A stretch of DNA of 13,973 nt from S012-135 sp964423785. GTDB taxonomy: Bacteria > Desulfobacterota > Desulfobulbia > Desulfobulbales > S012-135. The translations under genes were made by a program, and so were the position numbers. This document shows positions 7,333 to 13,903 of this stretch, one piece after another. Under the pieces are notes generated by a model. It saw only the letters and a program-made list of their open reading frames with translations, was not told the DNA's origin and did not search any database. Where the stretch lies: the NCBI GenBank assembly GCA_964423785.1, contig CAYRGZ010000063.1, positions 1-13,973 on the forward strand. Direction: 5' to 3'. Position 1 is the first letter of the stretch, and every line of letters begins with the position of its first letter.

Positions 7333-8301
7333 ATGGAGACATACCAGCACCAGCATACCCTCCAACGCCCCGTTACCGTCGCCGGTATCGGGTTGCACAC
7401 CGGCCGGCGCATCACCATGACCCTGCGGCCGGCGCCGGCCGACAGCGGCATTCGTTTCGTGCGCACCGATCGCGGGCCCCATGCCGTGGTTCCCGCATCG
7501 TATCGCCATATTCGTTCCACCAACCATGCCACCGAACTGGCGGCTGGCGGTGTGTCCATCAACACGGTGGAGCATCTGCTCGCCGCCCTGGCCGGGCTCG
7601 CCATCGACAACTGCGTGATCGAGCTCGACGGCCCCGAGGTGCCGATCATGGACGGCAGCGCCGAGCCCTTCGTGGCGCTCCTGCGCGATACCGCCGGCCG
7701 CCGGCCCCAGGCGGCGCTGCGCCGCTACCTCGTGGTGACCCGGCCGGTGTCGTGGAGCGACGGGGACCGTTCGGTCATGATCGAGCCCTTCGACGGCTTC
7801 AAGGTGACCTGCAGCATCGACTTTCCCCATCGGCTCATCCGGCAGCAGGAGATATCCGTCACCGTCACGCCGCGCGCCTTTGCCGAGCGGATCGCCCCGG
7901 CCCGCACCTTCGGCTTTCTGGAACAAATCGAGGAGTTGCGCCAGGCCGGTTGCGCCCTTGGCGGCTCGCTGGAGAACGCCGTCGTCCTCGACCGATTCGG
8001 GGTGGTCAACGAGGAAGGACTGCGGTTCACCGACGAGTTCGTTCGGCACAAGGTGCTCGACTGTATCGGCGATCTCGCCCTGCTCGGTCGGCCGCTGCGC
8101 GGCCACGTCATCGTCCGCAAGGCGGGCCACACCCAGCATGCTGCCTTCATGCAGGAGTTTGCCGCCAAGCATCGGCGCTGGCGGCTGGTGGCCGCCGATC
8201 GCTGCCGGCCGCGCCCCAACCGCCAACCCTTGCCCGTCCTGCCGGTCATCCCGGGGCTCATCGCCTCCCGGCCGGTGGTCACCGGCAAGCCGGCCATTTG
8301 A
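7333..8301 (+). CDS. lpxC: LpxC, UDP-3-O-acyl-GlcNAc deacetylase
   Basis: A 322-residue LpxC, the zinc deacetylase of the first committed step of lipid A synthesis in the cytoplasm. The zinc ligands are visible: His81 in TVEHLLAAL, and His239 and Asp243 in HKVLDCIGDL. Glu80 is the expected general base, and His266 in KAGHTQHAAF is the catalytic histidine. LDGPEVPIMDGSA (98-110) is also typical. After the core there is a proline/arginine-rich tail of roughly 40 residues of unknown role (E. coli 305). The ATG at 7333 begins just before the conserved QRPVTVAGIGLHTG block, although its ribosome binding site (AGAGAA) is weak. The frame is open to 7201, but that part looks non-coding and contains the promoter. 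The gene stands alone with its own promoter region and terminator. Confidence 0.95.
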   Translation: METYQHQHTLQRPVTVAGIGLHTGRRITMTLRPAPADSGIRFVRTDRGPHAVVPASYRHIRSTNHATELAAGGVSINTVEHLLAALAGLAIDNCVIELDGPEVPIMDGSAEPFVALLRDTAGRRPQAALRRYLVVTRPVSWSDGDRSVMIEPFDGFKVTCSIDFPHRLIRQQEISVTVTPRAFAERIAPARTFGFLEQIEELRQAGCALGGSLENAVVLDRFGVVNEEGLRFTDEFVRHKVLDCIGDLALLGRPLRGHVIVRKAGHTQHAAFMQEFAAKHRRWRLVAADRCRPRPNRQPLPVLPVIPGLIASRPVVTGKPAI

Positions 8302-8324
8302 GTTTCTCTTTGCGCTCACCACCT

Positions 8325-8400
8325 CCATCGAGTTCGCCGTCGTAACTCGTTGAATTATCGTGTCAGGCCTGGCCCGACTGCGATGTATTACGAGTTCGTC
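8325..8400 (+). repeat. Intergenic repeat copy R2, 3' of lpxC
   Basis: This copy keeps CCATCGAGTTCGC (the right hairpin arm and its flank), GTAACTCGTTGAATTATCG, the GTCAGGCCTGGCCCGACTGCGA core and a diverged end TATTACGAGTTCGTC. The left hairpin arm is missing or unrecognisable. It lies within the 3' untranslated part of the lpxC transcript, upstream of its terminator. Confidence 0.75.
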
Positions 8401-8418
8401 TTGTTGCTCGGTAACAAC

Positions 8419-8444
8419 AGCCCGGCGTCGGCCGGGCTTTTTTT
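8419..8444 (+). terminator. Rho-independent terminator of lpxC
   Basis: AGCCCGGC (8419-8426) pairs perfectly with GCCGGGCT (8431-8438) around a GTCG loop and runs into seven Ts (8438-8444). A weaker TTGTT/AACAA stem (8401-8405 with 8413-8417) abuts it upstream. It lies about 120 bases after the lpxC stop and ends that transcript before proC. It sits exactly between repeat copies R2 and R3. Confidence 0.88.
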
Positions 8445-8465
8445 GTCGGAGACGTATCCATTTTT

Positions 8466-8568
8466 GATGGAATCGCAAAAAGTGCGATCCCATCGAGTTC
8501 ACGGTGTGTAACCATTTGAATTACCGTGTCAGGCCTGGACCGCCTGCGAGTTTTTTTACGGCTTCATC
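8466..8568 (+). repeat. Intergenic repeat copy R3 with hairpin
   Basis: The copy opens with a hairpin: GATGGAATCGCA (8466-8477), loop AAAAG, and TGCGATCCCATC (8483-8494), with one A/C mismatch in the 12-bp stem. The shared core follows: GTAACCATTTGAATTACCG, the GTCAGGCCTGGACCGCCTGCGAG block, then T7, ACGGCTTCATC. Together with R2, the terminator and the proC promoter it accounts for the whole 363-bp gap between lpxC and proC; no gene was seen there. Confidence 0.82.
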
Positions 8569-8598
8569 ATTTTTGTGGAGCTTCTTTCCCGAACCCCG

Positions 8599-8604
8599 TA
8601 TAAT
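8599..8604 (+). promoter_or_regulatory. -10 box of the likely proC-nadK promoter
   Basis: A perfect TATAAT is followed by a GC-rich stretch and flanked by CCCG (8595-8598) and CGGG (8606-8609), so the box sits in the loop of a small inverted repeat. No good -35 box lies at 16-18 bases; TTGTGG at 8573 is 20 bases away. The proC start is about 55 bases downstream. Confidence 0.45.
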
Positions 8605-8664
8605 GCGGGCCACGCAGTTTGGACAGGACGATTGCGACACGTTTGCAGGGTAAGGAGCGACACC

Positions 8665-9486
8665 ATGCAGTTTTCCGAAACGATTACTTTCATTGGCGGT
8701 GGCAGGATGGCCGAGGCCCTGGTGCGCGGCATTTTGGCCGCCGGCCTCATCGACGCCGATCGCATCCTGGTGGTCGATCCGGCCGCCGACCGGCGGGAAC
8801 TGCTCGCCGGGCGGTTCGGCGTTCAAGTCTTTGCGACCGCAGATGGTCCGGCGGCCGCAAGCCCCGTTTGTCTCTTGGCGGTCAAACCCCAGGTCATGGG
8901 GCCGGTGCTCGACGATCTCGCCACCCGGCTCGCCGCCGACCGGCTGGTCATCTCCATCGCCGCCGGTATTCCCATCCGCTTCATCGAGCAGCGGCTGGCA
9001 GCGGTGGCGCCGCGGGTCATCCGGGTGATGCCCAACACCCCCGCCCTCATCGGGGCCGGAGCCGCAGCCTTGGCTGGGGGAGGGACGGTCTCCGAAGATG
9101 ACATGGCAACTGCCCTTGCCATCTTCGAGGCGGTGGGCACGGCGGTGGTGGTGGCCGAAAAGGATCTCGATGCGGTGACCGGTCTCAGCGGTTCCGGACC
9201 GGCCTACGTCTTTTCTTTCATCGAGGCCCTGGTCGATGCCGGGGTGGAGATGGGACTTGCCCGACCGGTGGCTGCGGAACTTGCCGTCCAGACGGTGATC
9301 GGCGCTGCCCGGCTCGTGCAGGAGCAAAACGAGCATCCGGCCGTGCTGCGGGCCATGGTCACCTCACCCGGCGGCACCACCATCGCCGGTCTGCACGTCC
9401 TCGAACGGGCCGGTTTCCAGGGCATCGTCATGGAGGCGGTGGGAACTGCCACCCGTCGGTCACGGGAGTTGGGCGGTAACGAATGA
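8665..9486 (+). CDS. proC: ProC, pyrroline-5-carboxylate reductase
   Basis: A 273-residue P5C reductase (E. coli 269), which uses NAD(P)H for the last step of proline synthesis in the cytoplasm. The N-terminal Rossmann motif is FIGGGRMAEALV (9-20). VKPQ, SIAAGIPI and RVMPNTPALIGAG follow. The signature around LSGSGPAYVFSFIEALVDAG (174-193) and SPGGTTIAGL near the C-terminus define the dimerisation and substrate-binding domain. AAGGAG lies 7 bases before the ATG at 8665, which decides this start over an upstream in-frame ATG at 8575. The stop codon overlaps the nadK start in ATGA, so the two are translationally coupled. Confidence 0.96.
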   Translation: MQFSETITFIGGGRMAEALVRGILAAGLIDADRILVVDPAADRRELLAGRFGVQVFATADGPAAASPVCLLAVKPQVMGPVLDDLATRLAADRLVISIAAGIPIRFIEQRLAAVAPRVIRVMPNTPALIGAGAAALAGGGTVSEDDMATALAIFEAVGTAVVVAEKDLDAVTGLSGSGPAYVFSFIEALVDAGVEMGLARPVAAELAVQTVIGAARLVQEQNEHPAVLRAMVTSPGGTTIAGLHVLERAGFQGIVMEAVGTATRRSRELGGNE

Positions 9487-10334
9487 CGGTACGACGGATC
9501 GGCATCATCCGCAAAAAGGATTCCCCGGAGGCCCAGCGGCTTGGCGAGCGGGTGCGATCCTGGTGCAGGGCGCGCAACATCGCCGCCGACCTGGATGTGG
9601 TCGAGGCGGACCAGGACTTCCTCGTCATCCTCGGCGGCGACGGTACGCTCTTGCACGTCGCCGACCGGGCCAGTCAGCTTGGTATTCCGGTCATCGGGGT
9701 TAATCTGGGCGGACTCGGTTTCCTCACCGAGGTGGCGACCGATGGCTGGCAAGACGCCCTGACCGCCCTGGTGGAAGGCCGCCTGGCCATTGAGGAGCGG
9801 ATGATGTTGCGGGCGCGTCTGCACCACGGGAACCAGGCCACCGGCTGGCAGCTTGCCCTGAACGACGTCGTCATCAGCAAGGGCAACGTCGATCGGCTCG
9901 TGCGGCTCAGCGCCTGGTACGGCGAGGAGTTCATCGCCACCTACCGGGCCGACGGCCTTGTGTTCGCCACCCCCACCGGCTCCACCGCCTACAACCTCTC
10001 CGCCGGCGGCCCCATCGTCCATCCCGGCCTGCAGGCGATCACCGTCACCCCCATCTGTCCCTTCATGCTCGAAAGCCGACCGGTTCTGCTGCCGGCCGGG
10101 CGGCCGGTCTACACCCGTCTGGCCGGCGGCGAGGCGGCCGACGTCAAGGTGATCGTCGATGGCCGGTTCTCGTGGGCGATCGGCGAGGAGCACGTTCTCG
10201 AGGTCGGCTGTGCTCCCCGGCCCCTGGCCTTGGCCTGTGCGCCCGGCCAGGGGTATTTCGAAATCCTGCGGGGCAAGTTGAACTGGGGCGGCCGGTCGCC
10301 GGCGGTGCAGCCGCCGTTGCTCGGTAATTCTTGA
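9483..10334 (+). CDS. nadK: NadK, ATP-NAD kinase
   Basis: A 283-residue NAD kinase, which phosphorylates NAD to NADP. The catalytic GGDGT motif is at 51-55, NDVV at 127-130 and the glycine-rich DGLVFATPTGSTAY at 157-170, all in the expected order. The length is usual (E. coli 292). The ATG overlaps the proC stop by 4 bases, with no strong ribosome binding site of its own, which suggests translation depends on proC. The pairing makes sense because ProC-type reductases use the NADPH that NadK supplies. A repeat hairpin begins 5 bases after the stop codon and no U-tract terminator follows. Confidence 0.95.
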   Translation: MTVRRIGIIRKKDSPEAQRLGERVRSWCRARNIAADLDVVEADQDFLVILGGDGTLLHVADRASQLGIPVIGVNLGGLGFLTEVATDGWQDALTALVEGRLAIEERMMLRARLHHGNQATGWQLALNDVVISKGNVDRLVRLSAWYGEEFIATYRADGLVFATPTGSTAYNLSAGGPIVHPGLQAITVTPICPFMLESRPVLLPAGRPVYTRLAGGEAADVKVIVDGRFSWAIGEEHVLEVGCAPRPLALACAPGQGYFEILRGKLNWGGRSPAVQPPLLGNS

Positions 10335-10339
10335 GTTTT

Positions 10340-10440
10340 GATGGAATCGCAAAAAATGCGATTCCATCAGGTTCGCGCTTTGCAACCCTTTGAATTATCG
10401 TGTCAGGCCTGAACCGACTGCGAGTTTTTACGGCTTCATC
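10340..10440 (+). repeat. Intergenic repeat copy R4 with perfect hairpin
   Basis: GATGGAATCGCA (10340-10351) and TGCGATTCCATC (10357-10368) form a perfect 12-bp stem around five As, extendable by one T-A pair. The core follows with CAACCCTTTGAATTATCG, the GTCAGGCCTGAACCGACTGCGAG block and TTTTTACGGCTTCATC (10425-10440). The start-to-start distance to R5 is 107 bases, so R4 and R5 are a tandem pair. It begins 5 bases after the nadK stop. Confidence 0.88.
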
Positions 10441-10446
10441 AGTTTT

Positions 10447-10544
10447 GATGAAATCGTAAAAAATACGATTTCATCGAGTTCGCGCTTTGTAACCCGTTGA
10501 ATTACCGTGTCAGGCCTGGGCCGACTGCGACTTTTTACGAGTCG
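10447..10544 (+). repeat. Intergenic repeat copy R5 with perfect hairpin
   Basis: GATGAAATCGTA (10447-10458) and TACGATTTCATC (10464-10475) form a perfect 12-bp stem around five As. Relative to R4 two stem pairs are changed on both arms, so pairing is kept. The core GTAACCCGTTGAATTACCG and the GTCAGGCCTGGGCCGACTGCGA block follow. The end is altered to CGACTTTTTACGAGTCG (10528-10544), itself a 5-bp-arm stem. It fills the convergent space between nadK and the hydroxylase-family gene, where no ordinary terminator was seen. Confidence 0.87.
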
Positions 10545-10558
10545 TACAGTTTTCCTCC

Positions 10559-11437
10559 TTATCTCTTTGTTTTTCCAGTTTTCTTTACGGTGGTTTTGCC
10601 CTTCAGAACCGCCGGGTCCCGGCCGATGTGTGCCAGCGAGTAACGGCCGGGATCACCGGTGACCGGCAGGAGCAGCAGGCGGGGCAGGGTCAGGGCCGCC
10701 GGCTTGCGGAACTGGGAGAGGCCGATGACCATCGCCTCGTGGCCGGCCACCGGCTGCGCCCGGTAGGTGCCGAAGATCCGGTCCCACCAGGGAAAGTTGA
10801 AGCCGAAATTGGAGTTGGTCTCGCGGATGGTCACCGAGTGGTGCACCCGGTGCATGTCCGGCGTCACCACCAAGAGGCGCAGCAGCCGGTCCACCGTGGC
10901 CGGCAGCCGGATGTTGCCGTGGTTGAACATGGCGGTGCCGTTCAGGGTGATCTCGAAGACGAGCACCGCCGCCATCGGCGCTCCCAAAGCCGCCACCGCC
11001 GCCATCTTGATCCCCATGGAAATGATGATTTCCACCGGATGAAAGCGCAGGCCGGTGGTGACGTCGATGTCGAGATCGGCGTGATGGACCATGTGCAGCC
11101 GCCAGAGAAGCGGCGTGGCGTGAAACATGAGGTGCTGGAGATAGATGGTCAGGTCCAGCACCAGGACCGACAGCGCCACGGAGACAGCGGCGGGTAGCCG
11201 CAGCACATTGAACACCCCCCAGCCCGCCTGCTTTGCCGCCGCCGCCACCCCCACCGCCGCCACCGGGAAGAGGAGCTTCACCAAGAGCGAATCCAGCAGG
11301 ATGATGCCAAGGTTGTTGGCCCAGCGTTTCGGTTTGGAAACCGTCAGCCGCCGCCGGGGTGCGGCCAGCTCCCAGGCGGCCACCACCCCTAAGATGGCGA
11401 AAAAGAACGCCAGCCGCACCACTCCCTCGTCGTTCAT
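10559..11437 (-). CDS. Fatty acid hydroxylase/sterol desaturase family membrane protein
   Basis: A 292-residue integral membrane protein of the di-iron fatty acid hydroxylase superfamily. The histidine motifs that bind the iron pair are complete: HLMFH (102-106), HMVHH (115-119), a histidine in RFHP (133), HGN (173) and HRVHH (205-209). Hydrophobic segments lie near 8-26, 43-65, 80-100 and 140-165. The family hydroxylates or desaturates lipids, sterols and carotenoids, and the substrate cannot be told from sequence. FGFNFPWWDRIFGTYRAQP (221-239) is typical of the bacterial members. The tail KGKTTVKKTGKTKR is strongly basic and probably cytoplasmic. It starts 13 bp after the response regulator stop and is the last gene of the probable operon. 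The ribosome binding site is not well placed, which suggests coupling to the gene before it. Confidence 0.87.
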   Translation of the reverse strand: MNDEGVVRLAFFFAILGVVAAWELAAPRRRLTVSKPKRWANNLGIILLDSLLVKLLFPVAAVGVAAAAKQAGWGVFNVLRLPAAVSVALSVLVLDLTIYLQHLMFHATPLLWRLHMVHHADLDIDVTTGLRFHPVEIIISMGIKMAAVAALGAPMAAVLVFEITLNGTAMFNHGNIRLPATVDRLLRLLVVTPDMHRVHHSVTIRETNSNFGFNFPWWDRIFGTYRAQPVAGHEAMVIGLSQFRKPAALTLPRLLLLPVTGDPGRYSLAHIGRDPAVLKGKTTVKKTGKTKR

Positions 11438-11450
11438 CCCCGCCGGTTTC

Positions 11451-12899
11451 TCAAGGATTTTTCCCTGCGCTACGGGAAGGGGCGGCCTTGGGATGCAAGC
11501 CGAATTTCTTCATCTTGTACTGCAAGAGGCTCTTCGTGATGCCGAGTTCGCCAGCCGCGTGGGCCTGGACGCCGCCGGCCCGGTCCAGGGCCCGTTCGAT
11601 CATCTTCTTCTCGATGGTGTCCAGAGCCTCGGGCAGGCGGATGCCCGGGGGCACAACCTGGTCGAGGTCGAGCTGGCGGCCCCACTCGTCCGCCGCCGGT
11701 CCCGGCGTCGGTTCCGGCTGCACGTCCTCGATGGTGATCGTGTCGTCACTACAGAGGATGGCCGCCCGTTCGATGGTATTTTCCAGTTCGCGGACGTTGC
11801 CTTCCCACGGCAGGCTGGTGAGCAGGCGCAGGGCCTCGGGCGTGATGTCGAGCCGTTCCCGGCCGAGATTGCGGCGCTGGCGTTCGAGAAAGTGGGACAC
11901 CAGCATGGGAATGTCGTCGGTCCGTTCGCGCAAGGGGGGCAGGTGGATGTTGACCACGTTGAGCCGGTAGTACAGGTCTTCCCGGAACCGGCCCGCCTCC
12001 ACCTCCTCCTTGAGATCCTTGTTGGTGGCCGTGACGATGCGGACATCGACGGTGATGGTGCGGGTGCCGCCGACCCGCTCGAAGCTGTGTTCCTGTAGGA
12101 TACGCAGCAGTTTCGCCTGCAGGGCGAGGGGAAGGTCGCCGATTTCGTCGAGGAACAGGGTGCCGCCGTGCGCCAGTTCGAACCGGCCCTTGCGCATGGC
12201 GATGGCACCGGTGAAGGCGCCTTTTTCGTGGCCGAACAGTTCGCTTTCCAGCAAGGTTTCCGGCAGGGCGGCGCAGTTGACCGAAATGAACGGCGCTTCC
12301 TTGCGCTGGCTGTACAGGTGGATGGCCCGGGCGACCAGTTCCTTGCCTGTGCCGGATTCGCCGGTGATGAGCACCGAGGAGTTGGTAGGTGCCACCTTTT
12401 CGATCAGGGAATAGACGTGCTGCATGGCCGGGTTCTTGCCGATGATGTTGGCGAACCCGTAGCGGGTGTCCATCTCGCTTCGCAGCCGCTTGTTTTCCCG
12501 GACGATGGCATAGTGCTCCACCGCCTTGCGGACACTGATCAGCAGTTCGTCGTTGTTGAACGGTTTGGTCAGGTAGTTGAAGGCGCCGGCCTGCATGGCC
12601 TGCACCGCGATATCCACCTCGCCGAAGGCGGTGATCATGATGACCGGCAACTCCGGCTGGCCGGCCTTGAGGCGTTGCAGGAGTTCGAGGCCGTCCATGC
12701 CCGGCATGCGCATGTCGGAGATCACCAGATCGAGATCGATGGTGCGGGCGAGTTCCAGGGCGCGGTCGCCGTTGTCGGCGGTATAGACCTCATAGCCTTC
12801 GTCGGCGAGCAGTTCGGAGAGAACGACGAGGTAGTTGCGCTCGTCGTCTACTACCAGGACCGTGGCCCGGGCCTTGTCGTCGTTGGGGGATGCGATCAT
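11451..12899 (-). CDS. Sigma-54-dependent response regulator (NtrC family)
   Basis: A 482-residue three-domain activator. The receiver domain (about 13-130) has the acidic pair Asp18/Asp19, phospho-acceptor Asp62 in VISDMRMPGMDG, Thr90 and Lys112. The AAA+ domain (about 152-380) has Walker A GESGTGKE (180-187), the sigma-54 contact loop GAFTGA (227-232), Walker B GGTLFLDEIGD (245-255), FREDLYYRLNV (305-315) and WEGNVREL. A Fis-type helix-turn-helix lies at about 442-468 (AAGELGITKSLLQYKMKKFG). All parts needed for activation of sigma-54 promoters are present. No histidine kinase is encoded in the window, so its signal and targets are unknown. It starts 12 bp after the PHP gene stop; the ribosome binding site is weak, pointing to operon expression. 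Confidence 0.94.
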   Translation of the reverse strand: MIASPNDDKARATVLVVDDERNYLVVLSELLADEGYEVYTADNGDRALELARTIDLDLVISDMRMPGMDGLELLQRLKAGQPELPVIMITAFGEVDIAVQAMQAGAFNYLTKPFNNDELLISVRKAVEHYAIVRENKRLRSEMDTRYGFANIIGKNPAMQHVYSLIEKVAPTNSSVLITGESGTGKELVARAIHLYSQRKEAPFISVNCAALPETLLESELFGHEKGAFTGAIAMRKGRFELAHGGTLFLDEIGDLPLALQAKLLRILQEHSFERVGGTRTITVDVRIVTATNKDLKEEVEAGRFREDLYYRLNVVNIHLPPLRERTDDIPMLVSHFLERQRRNLGRERLDITPEALRLLTSLPWEGNVRELENTIERAAILCSDDTITIEDVQPEPTPGPAADEWGRQLDLDQVVPPGIRLPEALDTIEKKMIERALDRAGGVQAHAAGELGITKSLLQYKMKKFGLHPKAAPSRSAGKNP

Positions 12900-12911
12900 G
12901 GTCGTGGTGTC

Positions 12912-13766
12912 TCAAGGCCGGCCGAGCCGCGCCTTCAGCTCGGTCAGCAATCGGTAGGGAACCGTGAAGGAGCCGGGCCGGCAACCGGCCAGGGGATGCT
13001 GATGTCCCTCGCCATGATAATCACTCCCCCCGGTGGCGGCAAGGGAAAAGGCCGTTGCCAGGCGCTGCAGTTTTTCCGTGTAGGAGGGCGGCATGGACGG
13101 GTAGAACACCTCGATGCCGCCGAGACCGCAGGCCGTCAGGTCCTCGATCATGGCCGGCACCTTGGATTGGACGGGGCAGGTGTGCGGATGGGCGAGCACG
13201 GCGATGCCGCCGCTGGCCCCGATGGCCCCGATGGCCCGGCAGGCATCGAAGGGCTCTTTCGGCACATAGGCCGCGGCATTACGCCGCAGAAAGCGGCGGA
13301 ATGCCTCTTCGCCGTCGGCGACCACGCCCCGCTCCACCAGGATACGGGCGAAATGGGGCCGACCGACGAGACCGGGTGCGGCGGCGGCCAGATCCGTGTC
13401 GGTGATAACGATGCCTTTTTCGGCCAAGCGCCGTTGGATGCCTTGATTACGCCGTTGCCGGATCGCTTGCAGTTCGGCAAGACAGTCCTGCAGGGCCTGG
13501 TTTTCGGCATCGATACCGTAGCCGAGGATGTGCACCGGCACCCCTTCCCAGAAGGCGCTGATCTCGACCCCGGCGATCACCTCGACTCCGAGTTTGCGAC
13601 CGGCGGCTAGGGCCTCGGCCAAGCCGGCGGTGGTGTCGTGGTCGGTGAGGGCGATGGCCGCAAGGCCGTTGTCGCGGGCCGCGGCCACGAGCGCAGCCGG
13701 GGCCAGCAGGCCGTCGGAGCAGCGGGAGTGGGTGTGCAGGTCGATACAGCGGTGGTCGTCGGGCAT
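12912..13766 (-). CDS. PHP-domain phosphoesterase (RNase AM / TrpH-like)
   Basis: A 284-residue PHP-domain metal-dependent phosphoesterase. The metal-binding motifs are DLHTHSRCSDG (9-19), LTDHDTTAG (40-48), GVEIS (66-70), GRPHFAR (135-141), LAHPH (191-195) and GGSDYHG (246-252). This order and length match the E. coli YciV/TrpH group, now called RNase AM, which removes nucleotides from RNA 5' ends and hydrolyses 3',5'-nucleoside bisphosphates. That activity is likely here but not certain. The ATG at 13766 has no clear Shine-Dalgarno sequence, yet it directly precedes the first metal motif. It is the first gene of the probable three-gene operon, with a promoter about 65 bases upstream. Confidence 0.9.
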   Translation of the reverse strand: MPDDHRCIDLHTHSRCSDGLLAPAALVAAARDNGLAAIALTDHDTTAGLAEALAAGRKLGVEVIAGVEISAFWEGVPVHILGYGIDAENQALQDCLAELQAIRQRRNQGIQRRLAEKGIVITDTDLAAAAPGLVGRPHFARILVERGVVADGEEAFRRFLRRNAAAYVPKEPFDACRAIGAIGASGGIAVLAHPHTCPVQSKVPAMIEDLTACGLGGIEVFYPSMPPSYTEKLQRLATAFSLAATGGSDYHGEGHQHPLAGCRPGSFTVPYRLLTELKARLGRP

Positions 13767-13830
13767 CGGGCGGCAGGATGAGGCTAGCGGCCAGAAAATG
13801 CTTCCGGCCTGGTGGATCGGCTATGATATT

Positions 13831-13859
13831 ATAGTACGCGAAACGCGTTTCACTGTCAG
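13831..13859 (-). promoter_or_regulatory. Promoter of the PHP-regulator-hydroxylase operon
   Basis: On the minus strand CTGACA (13859-13854), a 17-base spacer and TACTAT (13836-13831) form a good sigma-70 promoter. A perfect TATAAT (13833-13828) overlaps the -10 box with a 20-base spacer. Transcription would start near 13822, leaving a leader of about 55 bases. Confidence 0.55.
13840..13851. promoter_or_regulatory. Palindrome GAAACGCGTTTC inside the promoter spacer
   Basis: A perfect 12-bp palindrome lies between the -35 and -10 boxes of the PHP operon promoter, the classic position of a repressor operator. The palindrome is seen directly; the binding protein is unknown and none is encoded beside it. 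Confidence 0.45.
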
Positions 13860-13864
13860 TCCGT

Positions 13865-13889
13865 CGAAAAAGCCGTCCTAGGCTTTTCG
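13865..13889. terminator. Hairpin with A/T-rich arms, possible bidirectional terminator
   Basis: CGAAAAAGCC (13865-13874) pairs with GGCTTTTCG (13881-13889) with one extra A. Either strand gives a short GC core with a T run in the 3' arm, like a weak bidirectional terminator. It separates repeat R6 from the PHP operon promoter and might end transcripts entering from outside the window. Confidence 0.4.
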
Positions 13890-13903
13890 ACCATCGGTTG
13901 GCC

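Noticed and set aside
7060..8502. 480-codon open frame on the minus strand across lpxC
   Set aside because: It covers lpxC, its promoter and its terminator on the opposite strand, has no recognisable domain, and LpxC has all catalytic residues.
8325..8568. CRISPR array suggested by repeated units
   Set aside because: Units are about 100 bp, divergent, scattered in both orientations and not separated by regular unique spacers; no cas gene is present.
10340..10475. R4 and R5 hairpins as intrinsic terminators of nadK
   Set aside because: The stems are strong but neither is followed by a T tract; the only T5 run lies some 60 bases on, after a poorly conserved stem.
12168..13610. 480-codon open frame on the plus strand across the PHP and regulator genes
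   Set aside because: It spans parts of two well-supported genes on the other strand and shows shadow-frame composition.
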